From Sipunculus nudus (taxonomy: Eukaryota > Annelida > Sipuncula > Golfingiida > Sipunculidae), in contig CM049314.1 of NCBI GenBank assembly GCA_026874595.1, forward strand, positions 74,104,300 to 74,168,299: 64,000 nucleotides of DNA, written 5' to 3'. Both the position numbers and the translations under genes were made by a program. Of the stretch, positions 1-11,859 are shown piece by piece (the first letter of the stretch is position 1; every line of letters starts with the position of its first letter). Below the pieces are notes generated by a model. It worked only from the letters and a program-made list of their open reading frames with translations. It searched no databases and was not told where the DNA came from.

Positions 1-490
1 TGACTTATTCCCCTGAAATTTTGCATGTGTATAGATCTCATATCTCTGCATTGGTTGGACTTATCCACCTAAAATTTTGCATGTGTATACATCCTGGACA
101 GCTTTCTTGATTTTATGACAGGTGGCGCCACCTACATTGATATTTCGGCTGCAGACATCCAGGCTATTATGCAACACACCTCACTCTATTTCCCCTTGCC
201 ACTCCACTCCCCTTGAATTTATTCCTCAATTCACCTTTCCCTCTTTGATTTTGGCAGATACAGGTAGATGCTTGTTGACTACCCATATTCTAGTTTTTGT
301 GCTGTGTGCACCCATGCCAGAATTGCAGCAGTGATGTATGTTTAATTGTTTCTTGTTCTTAGTGTTTAGTACTTGCATTGTTCATATACATGTTACACAT
401 GTTCTTGAAAAGTAATGGGCCAGCATTGAAGCATTATACCTGGTGTAATCTCATTGCACAGGTTCGCATTAGGCCTGTAGGCCTTGTTTA
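1..490 (+). repeat. Family A element, right-end fragment
   Basis: This is the 3' part of the tandem-repeat element here called family A, cut by the window start. It holds a half-unit ending in the palindrome GGTGGCGCCACC (121-132), the block ending CTACCCATATTCTAG, and the right terminus CAGGTTCGCATT followed by a short hairpin (AGGCC, loop TGTA, GGCCT) and TTGTTT. The same terminus occurs near 22645-22672 and 48893-48923. No coding function is visible. Confidence 0.75.
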
Positions 491-1000
491 TTAAAAGCTT
501 TTTTCCACAATTCAGGACTGCCTAGTGTCAAAACAACTTACCTTTTTTTCTTCATATTTACCATAAATATTACCCTATATAGTTTTTATGTACATGCTAG
601 AAATTAGGTCAGTATTACTTAATTTTAAAAAGTTATGGGCCCAAACAATGCATTTTGTAGAAAATGAGGAAAGACAAATAATCACCACAATAAATGTTAA
701 ATCTAGTATGTATTCAGGGATATACATTTAAAGAATCAAAATTAAATTCTGTACCCAAAATTAGATCAGAATCTTGTAAAATCTTCAAGATAATAGTATA
801 AAAATAAAATTGGAAGCCTAGATTTTGCCAAATTTTGACCATGGCACTTTTTTCCTGTAAGTACATTTGATTTAATTTTGACAGAAGGTACACATATAGA
901 CGTAATCTGTAAACCTTTTGAAATTTGAAAAAAGGTAAAAAAATAGGCTAGTTATTGAATATTTTAGAGGCTCTTAAGTATTAACATTTTGAAGAACCAG
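490..1000 (+). repeat. Dispersed repeat, family E (diverged)
   Basis: AT-rich sequence that resembles 33240-33660 by eye. Both have a tract reading AGAAATTAGGTCAGTA or close to it, then CATGGCAC, then a GAAATTTGAAA-like tract. The two copies are clearly diverged. Ends and class are not determined and no open coding region is convincing. Confidence 0.4.
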
Positions 1001-1414
1001 TCCAGTAGCCTTGCCTGGGTGATCTTATTAGTGATGCAACACTGGCGGAGCATCCCTGCTGTCACAGATGTAGAAATATTTTAATGTGGCCTCTCCTTCC
1101 CTCCCCTCCCCCTAAAGCCCCCCCCCCCCACCACCCTGCAAATATGTTGCAATACTTATTGTTATTGTTAACTGTAATTTTTCCTGTTAGTGCTGTGGAT
1201 TTATTTTTCACAGCATGTACACATAAGCATTTCTTCTGTCAGAATCTGTAATTTGATACAAATTAATCAAAAACTGTAGATTTCATTCAAGTTTTCAAGC
1301 ACAATGTCTTGAATGTTTACAAGTCAGTGGTATACAGTTTGCCAGGCTGTTGCCTAACCCCATCACTCCTGGCTTACTGCCTCTGTGAGTGTCTGGGTTA
1401 TGCTTGGTCTGGCA
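1000..1414. other. Unannotated AT-rich stretch with a C-run
   Basis: No gene or recognisable repeat was seen. A run of C lies near 1118-1129. Confidence 0.4.
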
Positions 1415-1540
1415 GTCAGAGAGCCTCTCTCGGTCTCTCTCTGTCTCTCTCTCTCTGGCAGTCTAGCTCTTTCTCTCTCCATGACAGTCTAGCTCTTTTT
1501 TCTTTCTCTCTTTCTCTTTCTCTCTTTCTCTCTTTCTCTC

Positions 1541-1600
<60 letters not shown>
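1415..1600. repeat. (CT)n/(TTTCTC)n microsatellite
   Basis: A pyrimidine-rich simple repeat of CTCTCT and TTTCTC units. Long open frames on both strands here encode only low-complexity Ser/Leu or Arg/Glu strings and are not genes. Confidence 0.95.
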
Positions 1601-1601
<1 letters not shown>

Positions 1602-1789
1602 TCCCTATGCCTTCTTTCCTGCCACCACCCCATTCTGTTGACAGGTACTTAAAACCAGGTTTATTAGCTATAAATCTTGATGAAATTTAAAAATGTGAAT
1701 CAACTGAAATATTTGCATATTTATGTTATACAGTAAATGTATTTAGTAACATGTTTAAACCTGGAAAAAATTGATGTAATGATAAAAAG

Positions 1790-1900
1790 GGAATATCCTA
1801 ACGACGTAAAAAGCGTCCTTCCCGTAATAAGCGCCCCCAACGGATTTGGGAGGAGATTACATTAAGAAAACTAGGGGTGAGCCATCCTAACCTCACTTTT
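1790..1900 (+). repeat. Inverted-repeat terminus of a DNA element (left)
   Basis: The tract CGACGTAAAAAGCG, then CGTAATAAGCGCCC, then GGAGGAGAT, then GGTGAGCCATCC is approximately the reverse complement of 9825-9935. A shorter related end lies at 4400-4442. The pattern fits long terminal inverted repeats of a cut-and-paste DNA transposon or a derived non-autonomous element. The superfamily was not recognised and no transposase was seen. Confidence 0.55.
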
Positions 1901-2099
1901 CTTCATAGCCAATATAACGTGGGGCAACGTAATGCTTTCATTTCTCCCTGCCAAGCTTAAAGATACCGGCAACTTTATCAACAAATATAATAATAATATT
2001 AGTTGCACACAACAGAATGATTAGTCAAGTGTATGGATTACATTGACTGACTGTGTCCGTGAAGGCCGACCATGCAGGTGGCCATGCTGATCGGATGAC

Positions 2100-2430
2100 G
2101 CGAATTCAGGTACGTATGTTGATGTATAATACAATGAAATATATTCACTTAGTGTTTGTTATTTCTAACAAATTATGTTTTCTTTAAAATAATATCAATA
2201 AAAGAATAAAGGCGTATTTTGTCCATATGCCGGCTTGAAACCGCCACCACTCTGTTGTGTATAAGTGTATGGTCCGTCCCCTAACGATGGTAATTCCCGT
2301 GGAATTCAGGTAAGTATATGGATGTATCATTCAATAAAACATGTTTATTTGATGTTTGTTATTTCTCATAATTAATATGTTTTCTATGAAATAATAGAAA
2401 TAAAACAATAAAGACGTCTTTCAAACTCCA
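2100..2430 (+). repeat. Two-copy tandem duplication, about 200 bp offset
   Basis: The segment starting GAATTCAGGTACGTAT at 2102 recurs about 200 bp later as GAATTCAGGTAAGTAT. The following roughly 125 bp is alignable, including TGTTTGTTATTTCT and an AATAAA-rich tract. Each copy has a near-consensus splice donor (CAG followed by GTAAGTAT), so these could be duplicated leader exons of a mobile element. That reading is inference. Confidence 0.5.
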
Positions 2431-3100
2431 TGCTGCGTTTGTCAATGCAAGTGCCATTTGCAAATCATCAGTTATCAACAGGTTGCACTGTCAGATGAAC
2501 TTTAACTTTATCGTTGCAGTTTTAGGGGACAATTGTATAATACACTGGTATATATGACATAAAATGCAAGTTATCCCGCCTCCACAGACTACTTTCGCTA
2601 CTAAAACCACTAACCGAGAATTCTGACACGTGTGTGTATCGTACGTCCGCGCTTTATGCGAATGATTCATTCACAGGTAATTTTTATATCGCCTGACGTG
2701 TTGTTCACTGTCATTTAAAACGACTGGAAAAAAATGCGTTCCTTGTATCGGGAGCGGTAAACGTCAATGTGATCTGATAATAACAACAGGCATGAAACAT
2801 GTCGAATCGACCACGGATATGACCTGCGGCTTCGGTTTCCACAGCTACGCAGATTTGGGGAAGTTAATTCCAAAACACGGAGAGGTCATGAATCAGAGGT
2901 TAATCGGGCCACTCAAAGCAACATGCACGGCATTGGATTTCGATACAACTCCTTTGTATTCAATTTTAACTGGAACCTGAATTTGAAATGAAAAACCAAC
3001 GTAGAGCAAAGGATCAAGACATGATATATTTTTCTACAAGGATACACAAGTTCTGTGGGGTACGTTATATCAAATGGGTGGCGATAGTTTCTCGACCAAT

Positions 3101-4012
3101 TGTATCCGCCAAAACGAAGTTTTGCGGATACTATGTTTTTGACCGGGTTCCGCCGCCGCCGCTTCCGCCGCGTTCGTTTCCGGAGAACTCCTCTGAGACT
3201 ACTGGCAGATTTTTTTCGAAACTTACACCAATTATCGGGTCACATGTGAACTGGTGCCTAACCAATTGGCCTTGACCTCTTACCTTTCCTCTCTGCCCAG
3301 CATCCGTTTGTGCGTCTGTTTCCACACATAAACCCACATATCTCGGGAACCATTTGACCTATCAGGAAATAATTTTTGTACAAATATAGCACTTGGATAC
3401 CTTTAAATCATACACAAAATATGGTGGCGCCACCTGCAGCCATTTTTGCACAGTGTCCATATGTTCATCTGCCTTGGGTTAAAATCACTCTTATCTCTGC
3501 AGTGGTTTGACTAATTCACCAGAAATTCGGCATGCGTATACATCCTAGATACCTTTCTTAATTTGATGACAGGTGGTACCAGCTTCATTCACGTTCACGC
3601 TGCAGACATTAATGCTTATATCTCCTGACTCGTTTGACCAATAAGTAAAACAATTTTACACAAATGTAGCCCTTGGATAGCTTTATAACGTACACAAAAA
3701 TGGTGGCTCCACCTGCAGCCATTTTTGCACAGCGTCCATCTGTTTGTCTGCTGTGGGATAAAATCACTCATATCTTTGCAGTGGTTTGACTATTCAACCT
3801 GAAATTTTGCATGTGTATACATCTTGGAAAGTTTCTCGTTCAAATAACGGGTGGCGCCACCTACAATCATGTTTACGTGGCAGACATCCATTCTAATATG
3901 TAACACATGTAACTCTATTTCCCCTTGCCACTCAATCTATGCCTCGCTTAACACGTCCTACTCTGATTTTGGTGGATACACAGTCGCTTTTCGACTACCC
4001 ATATTCTAGTTA
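3101..4012 (+). repeat. Family A element copy (left end and internal repeats)
   Basis: Starts with a hairpin: GTATCCGCCAAAAC (3102-3115) pairs with GTTTTGCGGATAC (3119-3131). A CCG-rich tract, the block ending GGTCACATGTGAACTG and several half-units follow, with the palindrome GGTGGCGCCACC at 3423 and near 3850. It ends at CTACCCATATTCTAG near 4010 and lacks the usual right terminus. Confidence 0.7.
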
Positions 4013-4315
4013 CTTGCGTGTACTCGTCACACAATAGCGTCAGACAACGGCGTGTGCATGTTGGCAGTAATGTTAATTGTTCACCTGCAAAGGATATCTC
4101 GAACTGCAGTCAATTATACAATTCTTGCACTCGCATACAACACAAAATATAATCGTCTGCAATTCGGTATCACTTGGATAAGTAATTATTTTTCAAAACT
4201 TCACACAACCATCATTAAAGATCTTTTTTTAAATTGCCCTCAAAGTCAAACAAGTGTACACAAACTGCAGTTTTAGATGATCGTAATGCCCTTTGGTATT
4301 TGGCAGATGTGGGAC

Positions 4316-4361
4316 TGTTTTTTTTTTTTTTTTTTTGTTTTTTTTTTTTGGGGGGGGGGGA
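4316..4361. repeat. Poly-T/poly-G low-complexity tract
   Basis: A run of about 30 T, with one interruption, is followed by a run of about 10 G. It is simple sequence with no coding role. Confidence 0.9.
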
Positions 4362-4399
4362 GCTTATTAGAATATAAAACATATTTGGAAAAATCCAAT

Positions 4400-4445
4400 T
4401 TTGAAAGCACCCGTGGCGCTTATTACTTTGAATACGGTAATGCAA
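4400..4445. repeat. Related DNA-element terminus (right-type)
   Basis: GGCGCTTATTACTTTGAATACGG resembles the terminus at 9890-9935, which reads GGCGCTTATTACGG and then TACGTCGAATACAG. It may be the right end of an element whose left end lies near 1790. The match is short. Confidence 0.4.
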
Positions 4446-4529
4446 ATATTATTTTATTCCCTTGCTCAGTATCAGCTTGTTTGGAAGGCTTCAGACAGTC
4501 TAATGGCAGTCTGATATTTTTGTTCAGCA

Positions 4530-7500
4530 TTCACTGAGCTGGAGGTACCTGAGTTAGTGCACGTGGTGTCACTCTGTAATTCCTTAGAATTGAACCTATG
4601 GCTTCAGCGAAAGTTTTGTTTTCTTGCAGGTTTGTATTAAGACCATTCTTTAGCACTTGGTTCAATCTTTCAGTTCCACCATTGCTATGCGGGTTGTACA
4701 ATAAAGTCAGATTATGTTCAATTCCCAGAGACTTCAAGTAGGATTCGAATTCACTAGAAGTGAATTGGGGTCCATATTCGGATATGACGGTTTCCGGTAA
4801 TCCCCACCGTGTGAACAAGTCTTTAAGATTGTTAATGATTACCGTTGAGCTAACCTCACCTGATGTTAAGGCCATTTGGAATGCAAGTCATGAACAACGA
4901 CCATAAACCGCTGATGATGAGAAGGCACTTTGACTTCTCCGAAAATATCAATCTAGACAGTCTGCCATGGTTTTGTCGGCCATGGTATTGGCTGTAAGGG
5001 TGGTTGTTGCGGCCTGACGGATTTTCTACTTACAGCACATGCTTCACAGTTGCGCACATATTTGTCTATATCCTTGGTCATTCCTGACCACCATACAGTT
5101 TCTCTACAGCGTTGTTTCATTCTGACGATTCCAAGATGTCCATCGTGGGCCATACGTAGGACTCTTTCTTGTAGCGCTCGAGGAATTACTGCCTGGGATC
5201 TACGACATACACAGAATTCATTCCACACTGACAGTTCATGTTTCAAAAAGCATATACTTTGATTTCAGGAGATACTTGCTTTGGCCATCCGTTTTGTAGA
5301 TAAGATACGACAGTTTGAAGTTTCGGGTCATCTCTTGATTCGTTCTATAGATCTGTGGCTGTAAGCAACCCATCTAAGTTCACTAGCGAAACATCAGTCT
5401 CAGTGCCAAGTTTGCAAGCGTTATTTGCCTGGTATGTCAGGCTCAACATATCTACAACAACATTCTTGGTTCCAGGCATATGCACAATGTCAAAATTGTA
5501 AAGGAACAATCTGTCCACCCATCTGTGGATACGAAGTTGTTTGTGGGCTGATCCGGATATTGCAAGGAGCATTTGAGCGCTTCGTGGTCAGTTCGTAGCG
5601 TGTATTTTCTCCCATAAAGAAACATATCCCAGTGTTCTGATGCATACAAGCAAGCGAGAGCTTCACGTTCGCTGGTGGAATATTTGCGTTCACCTTCGGA
5701 AAGCTTTCTCGATGCTAATGCGATTGGTTTTTCCTCACCACTTTGTACCTGAGATAGCAGTGCTCCCAGTACGTATCCTGATGCATCCGTTGTAACGAAC
5801 GTGTCAGCGTTTTGGTCAAAATGTGCTAGCCCTGGAGGCGAACAGATTTGTGACTTCAGTTATTCAACAGCATTCAACTGTGGTTCTTTTCATTCCCATG
5901 GTTAATTTTGGCGAAGTAACTTGCGCAGTGGGTCTGCGGTTTGGGCGTAGAATGGAACAAACATAAGGTAAAAGTTTGCTTCTCCTAGGAAGGACTGTAG
6001 CTCTTAAACATTTGCTGGTTCTGAAATGTTCATAATGGCCCCGTGTTCCACTCTAGTGGCATGACACCTGATGCTGAGACCTTGAATCGAACAAACTCAA
6101 TTTCACAAGTTAAAAATTTGATATTTGTCTTTGTTGAGAGTTATGTTAGCAGCTCTTAGTCTACTGAGGACCATCTCTATGCGGCTGTCTTGCTCGGCCT
6201 TGCCCTCATCAATCAAACGAACAGTCCCTAGACAGGATGAAAGTATTGATTACAGGATATTCTGAAATGCACTTGGTGCGGATGACAGACCGTAAGGCAT
6301 ACGTTTGTACTGGAAGAAGCCATCATGTGTAATGAAAGCTGTGAGGTTTCTGATTTCTTCAACCAGCGCAATCTGTAGGTAACTACGTCTAAGGTCTAGT
6401 TTCGTAAACAATGTAGCACCATAGAATTCTGTAGTTAGTTCGGAAAGTGTTGGCAACGGATAATTGTACGGTATGATGGCTTTGTTGACAGGGCGTAAAT
6501 CAACACACAAACGAATGTTTCCAGACTTCCTGCGTGCCACGACGAGATTTGAAATCCAGGGAGAGGAGTCAATCCTTTCAATGATATCTTGCTCTTCAAG
6601 CCGGTTGAGCTCTTTTGACACCTCATCGCGAAGTGACAGTGGCAACAGACGTAATTTCTGTGACACGGGTGCAAAGTTAGTGTCGACGCGCGGAGAGTGA
6701 GCATACTTGGTGACATGCCAATCCGGTGAACATTTCAGGAAATTTGCAAGCTACATCGACAGTGTTAACCCCTGTTTCCTGTCTGGTAATTTAAAACCCT
6801 AGACTGTTAAATAAGTCAATGCCAAAAGGTTTGCACCTTGCTTTGTGACATAGAACTTGTAGTCTGACAGATACTGATCTCCTTTATGAACATCTAGGGA
6901 AACTACACCACAAACAGTTATGTCGGTTCAATTGTGGTTAGCTTCTGAGTAGCTGGCATAAGAGGACTGCTTTGAAATGTTTATAGTATGTAGACTCGTT
7001 TATAATTGAAACCTTTGAACCATTGTCCATCATTAGGGTTCAGCTGTACCTCATGGAGTGTCAATGTGCAGGATTTAAAACAATCGGCCTCTTACCTCAT
7101 CAATACGTCGTATGATGACTGGATCTGGCACAGTAGGACTCTCTGATTCTGATGCTGGAATTTCAATCCGACGTACATGACCACTACTACTACACATTTT
7201 CTCAAAGTGGTTAAGGTTATGACATTTTCGGCATTTTTTGCCTTTAGCTGGGCACTTTTGGCATTATGAATTATGAGCGTTTGAACCACTACTTCTGCAC
7301 GACATTTTCTTTTGTACAGGCTTGTACTTACATCCACTTGGCTGCTTTTAGGTCTGCAGTCTCTGAAAACACCTGATACAGCAGATCTGTCATCAAGTTT
7401 ATATCTGTGAATGCTTGTGGTAGCGTTAACAGTTTCAGTTTCAAGTTTCCGAGCCTCGGATATAGCGCTATCTATCTGTGTAGCTAGAACTAATGCACGC

Positions 7501-8045
7501 TTTAGGGTCAATGAATCAGGCTCCAACAAGAGTCTTTCACGTACACGTGGAATGTTCGTTTGCTCAATCAACTGATCCCTGATTAGTCCATCTGTCATAG
7601 TTCCAAATTAACACGTAGAAGACAGTTCTTTAAGCGTAGCAAGATGATATGTGTTTCCACCAGGTAACGAGGCTAATTGCCGGAAGGGGTAAGGTTACAT
7701 GATTACTGATTTTTTAGGGCCGAAATGAGATTCGAGCGTACTTACTGCTTCCTGGTACGTCTCTGAAATCCAAAGTGAATTTAATATCCTTTGTCCTTCT
7801 GTGCCAAGGCAGTGGAGGAGGACTGCACGTTAACAAACGTCGGCAATGTCTCTATGACCAAGGCCCGTAGCAACCATGTATGTATTGAAGGAGTTGAACC
7901 AACGTGACCAAGGAATTTCTCAAGGAATGGCTGAGGAGGTGGGAGGTGAGACTCGGCCATTTTCGTCGCCAGCTTTGTTGTGTTCGTGTGTGTAAATGAT
8001 TGACAACACGACTGAGTAACTAAATAGCGTTTACTGATCACTCAA
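4530..8045 (-). mobile_element. Ty3/Gypsy LTR-retrotransposon fossil
   Basis: Reverse-strand remnants in the normal Gypsy order, read from right to left: gag-like N-terminus and body (about 7970-7090), reverse transcriptase (about 6670-6250), RNase H (about 5700-5350) and integrase (about 5250-4535). Recognisable parts include the RT stretch VDLRPVNKAI and MPYGLSSAPSAFQ, the integrase zinc-binding region and NPHSNGGTERLNQ. No LTRs were identified. The element is broken, with more than five breaks, and looks old. It is separate from the young element at 53.3-62.1 kb. Confidence 0.85.
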
Positions 8046-9824
8046 GATGGTGGCAAACTTGTGCCGTACATATAACGTGACTCGGTGTTTAATGTGATCG
8101 TGTAAGTTTGACCATATGACTTTTAAATATCGAGTATGATTCATACACAACACCCCCCCCCCAACCCAACCCACATCTGCAAACTTACAAAGGGCGTTAC
8201 AATTCTCTGACAGGGCCGCTTGTGTACACGTGTTTGACTTCACGGCACACTCATGGCAACTCAGAATAACCAACAATCGTTAGCTACCAATTTTCTTTTA
8301 TTTTAAAATGCACGTCTATTTAAGACCACACCTTTAAAATCCCACTTGCAATCCCGTTAGATAGTCAATACCAAGAACCCCCTTTTAAACTTTACCCAGA
8401 ACTCACAACCTCAAGGCATTTCATTTTTAAAAATATACATCAATAGCAGGACTCCTGTACCCTTACATCCTATATCATTCTATCCATCTATCGTTTCTTC
8501 TTGCTTTGTTCAATCTGTTATCAGCCATGGAACTGCTCTCGCCTCGCGAGACACGATTACTTCTCTTGTAAAAAACGATCGTTAATAGCTTCTTGTGTTA
8601 ACTATCGGAACCATTGAAACATAATGAACGGCATTATTTCCGATGTCGGAAAACAATATATGATATCGTTCTTCCTCAACACGAAGGCCTAACGAAACGC
8701 TGTTACAACGAAAGAGGTGAGGCTAATGTGTGTGACTTATCTTCCTGGTTGATAGATCGTCCGTAAATATTTATCTCGTGGCTTTATTTGAAAGGTCAGA
8801 CGTAAACAAAATACATGAATGCATTAGAACGACTATTTTTTTAATGAAACCCCTATATAAGGAAAACGGATATACAGGTTCATTGAAAAACAAACTGATT
8901 TGCGGTGCCTGGCACGAGTGATTCCCGATAAAGCTAGTCCGCTTCTAGAACTCAGTCATGACCGCTACTATACCCCTAACTAATCGCACAATTCTTACCG
9001 TATACTGAACATTTATGTTTTTTTTTCATGATCGTGCAGTGGATATTGGATAAAATTATGGTTGCTCCAGACGCGTATCTGTAACGTGGGGGCCCCATAT
9101 TCTAGGCCGAAACTATTTGCTTGACAAGTACGGCCAGCTATGTCCTGGATTCCCGCCAACAATGGGTATGAATGAACTTCTCACTACCTCTCCCAAACGT
9201 GGCCATGGTCTCCCAGCCGATCACAAGATCTTATCCCAATGCAAATCAGCATAGTGTCGAGACCCGCTATGGAAGATCGGTGATTAATTCTTGGTCGTCC
9301 GTGTTAAACAATTAACATTTCTTAATATTATTCAGTTTGGTAATATTAATTGAGGCTATAAAGAAAAATTAATAATAATCATGCTTCTTTCACTTGTTGT
9401 CTACTTTGATTTCCCAAATGACAGGACATGTAGGCAGATGTCTCGTGTTGCGGGATTTGGATATTTGCTTGGCCATCTCAAACTACAGTGATGTTCAAAA
9501 AAAATTTTGTATACTATGTTGATTTAAGTATAAATACATATTTATCAATGCAACAAAAGAATACTAAATTTTTCCAAATGTATTAGGTGTCCGTCCTTCA
9601 AAGGGGCCGTATAATCACTCAAGTACCTGCCCACCGACGATGTCTGCATGGAAGATATACAGGAAACAGTCCATCTAAAACCGCACACTCTTGTTAGAAA
9701 AAGCACTAGTTCCAGAATTTAAGTTTCTATTTTTAACCGCAGTAATCCAAGCGATAGCTCGTGAATTCAGCAAGTTAATATCAACAAATTGCAACGCGCC
9801 ACTATATATTGGCTAGGGACAAAA
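8046..9824. other. No gene seen; probably interior of a DNA element
   Basis: There is no convincing open frame, splice-flanked exon or recognised repeat. A run of C lies near 8152-8162. The segment sits between the Gypsy fossil and the inverted-repeat terminus at 9825-9935, so it may be interior sequence of that element. This is inference. Confidence 0.3.
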
Positions 9825-9935
9825 ATTAGATAAGGGTGGCTCATCCCTAAGTTTCTTTATGCGATCTCCTCCAAAGTCCGTGTGAGAGGGCGCTTATTAC
9901 GGAAGCGGGGTTTATTACGTCGAATACAGTATATC
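9825..9935 (-). repeat. Inverted-repeat terminus of a DNA element (right)
   Basis: Approximate reverse complement of 1790-1900. It contains GGTGGCTCATCC, GATCTCCTCC, GGCGCTTATTACGG and TTTATTACGTCGAATAC. Pairing with the left copy would define an element of about 8.1 kb that engulfs the family A copy and the Gypsy fossil. Confidence 0.55.
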
Positions 9936-9974
9936 GATTCTATCAGATTATGAACTGCGGTTTAATTTGCGTCC

Positions 9975-10590
9975 TGAAACCTTGTGTGTTTATTAGGGCC
10001 CCTCTTGAATAAGCAGATGCCTCATATTAATCACTCTGTCCGTCCGTCTGTTGTCTTACTTTATTGCCGACAAATTTATTTCATGGTTAAAAAATTCAGT
10101 TTGGTTTGACATGGATTTTAAACTTTAATTGTAAATGGCCCAACTCTAACGCAAGAACGTGGTCATGGGGTCAAGGTCACAGGACCCACTTATTTTGAGA
10201 AACGTGCATAGATTTTAAGCCAACCTTTTCATCTGAAACCTTCCATCTATCACAAATTATACCTGACCAGCCAGTAGAGGAAGAAGTTCATGTATTTTGG
10301 GGTCACATGGTTAAAGATTAAAGTTACAGGGGTTATCTGTGCACAAATTTGTTTCTTGATGATAACTCCAGTTTGGATATATATTTTGATTTCAATCTTG
10401 ACTTATTTATGATCCACCAATAATGTTAGAACGATTTTGATTTTGGTCGCATTCTTTAAAAAGTTTGTTGATTCCAGTTTGGGTTGACATGTTGGCTTCA
10501 AACTGATCACAGGACCCATATTTTGAAAAAAAAGCCCACAAACATATACTTTTGACAAATTCAGTAGAGCGTCATGACCCATTGGTCCCA
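9975..10590 (+). repeat. Dispersed repeat, family D
   Basis: Shares GTCCTGAAACCTTGTG, TTTATTAGGGCCCC and TTGAATAAGCAGATG with 52310-52650, followed by a GTCCGTCC tract and GGGTCAAGGTCACAGGAC. The end, AGAGCGTCATGACCCATTGG, resembles ends near 32440-32460, 45095-45130 and 50300-50325, which read GAGCGCCGTGACC or close to it. This suggests a common 3' terminus among several families. It lies immediately before the EGF exon's splice acceptor. Confidence 0.6.
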
Positions 10591-10610
10591 AGTTTTTTTT
10601 CTTTGCTCAG

Positions 10611-10766
10611 TTTTAGACGGTGGAAAGGGAGTGGATCTTATGTCGCCATGTATATATCCTGGTACGTGCGACACAGGCTGCACTGATGCCCCGTATCATG
10701 TTGGTTACGAGTGTAGCTGTGCCGCTGGATTCCATCTCGGAAGCAACAGGCACTCCTGTTTGTCTG
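10611..10766 (+). CDS. Host gene exon: EGF-like domain
   Basis: A 156 bp exon preceded by the acceptor TTTCTTTGCTCAG and followed by donor GT. It is phase 1 at both ends, as is usual for EGF module exons. The translation has six cysteines in EGF order, CIYPGTCDTGC and then YECSCAAGFHLGSNRHSC, including the GYxCxCxxGFxL signature. EGF modules act as extracellular spacers or ligand-binding units in receptors and matrix proteins. It is probably part of the same + strand gene as the EGF and lectin exons downstream: the phase fits both the discoidin exon at 24246 and the EGF exon at 28456. The linkage across the 11-22 kb satellite array is inferred. No start codon or signal peptide is in view, so upstream exons must lie outside the window. 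Confidence 0.75.
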
Positions 10767-10815
10767 GTAGTATACACAGTGGTTGCCTTCATATTCACTT
10801 GGCTAATATTTCACA

Positions 10816-11545
10816 ATTTTAGCGAACCTGTGAGCTTATGCGATGGCGCAGCGTCGTCCGTCCACCGTCCAGGGCTGGCTCTCCGCCGTCCATGGCTGTA
10901 AGTCAGAAACTGTCGGAGCTAGCAGCTCCAAATTATATGTAAGAATTCGTCACATGTGAAACTTGGTGGCCTGCAGCTTATTATTGGGTATCTGCATGAA
11001 TTTAGATTTAATAGAGAAAAAGCTTAAAAACCTTTAAAAATCTTCTCCTCTGAAACTGTCCAGCCAAATTGTCCAATATTTCACAGAAATGATCTCTGGA
11101 ACAATCTCTCTCAAGTTTGTTCGAATGGTTCCAGTTCGGAGATTTTTGGCCGAGTTACAGGAGGTTGAACTTAGTCATCTGTCCAAAAAAAGCACACTAA
11201 AATTAAAATCTCAGAAACGGCTAGAGCTATAATGACCAAATTTTTTACCAATGTTTGCCACATATGTCATATCTGATTTTGAGGTATTGGTGGCGCCACC
11301 TACATTGGTGTGTTTTTTACAAGCGAAAATGTAATTTTAAACTCTTCTAGCTTATACACTGATTTATGATGAAACTGTTCAGCTGATTGGTTTAAACTTT
11401 ACAAGAATTATTCTATGATAGGGTTCTGCCAGTTTTATAAGAATATATTGGGTAAATACAGTTTTAAAAAAGCATTGTAGCCAATTGAAAAAGGCTTTCT
11501 GTATTTAAAAACAGATTTGACTTCATGCAGCCAAGTCAAGAGGTC
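10816..11545 (+). repeat. Dispersed repeat, family C
   Basis: Begins TTTTAGCGAACCTGTGAGC, then a CGTCCGTCC tract, then two related segments reading GAAACGGC and then AGCT. It contains GGTGGCGCCACC at 11289-11300. A second copy of the start is at 41018-41130, and of the body (TTTAAAAATCTTC, CCAAATTGTCCAATATTTCACAGAAATGATC) at 45200-45520. It is non-coding. Confidence 0.7.
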
Positions 11546-11599
11546 ACTCAGTACAAACAGGTGGGGTCCAGACATCACCATGGCAACTGACCTGGCTCG

Positions 11600-11655
11600 G
11601 GGGGGGGGGGGGTCTAGACAATGTGTCTAGACGTCTAGACACAGCGTCTAGACGG
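11600..11655. repeat. Poly-G run and 42 bp near-perfect palindrome of GTCTAGAC
   Basis: After a G-run, the palindromic octamer GTCTAGAC occurs four times (11612, 11625, 11633, 11646). The spacing is 13, 8 and 13, so the whole block reads nearly the same on both strands, and only the outer bases of the two spacers differ. It lies at the left edge of the giant family A copy. Confidence 0.85.
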
Positions 11656-11859
11656 CTGGATACAATGATTAGATGCAGAATTCCCAGATTATTGGAACTA
11701 TATCTTTCAACTGTTTGAAAAAAACTTTGGTTGCATTTTAAGCAAATCGGGTTTATCATCAGGTCACATGTGAACTGCTGTGCCTTCATTTTTGGTTGAC
11801 ATCTGACCTTTCCTTGCTGCCCAGTGTCCATTTGTGCGTCTATTTCCACACATAAACCC

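Noticed and set aside
1309-1641. Open frames over the CT-rich tract
   Set aside because: They are only low-complexity Ser/Leu or Arg/Glu strings from a microsatellite.
3131-3337. Open frame across the family A left end
   Set aside because: It covers a GC-rich tract recurring at other family A left ends with different frames, so it is not conserved as protein.
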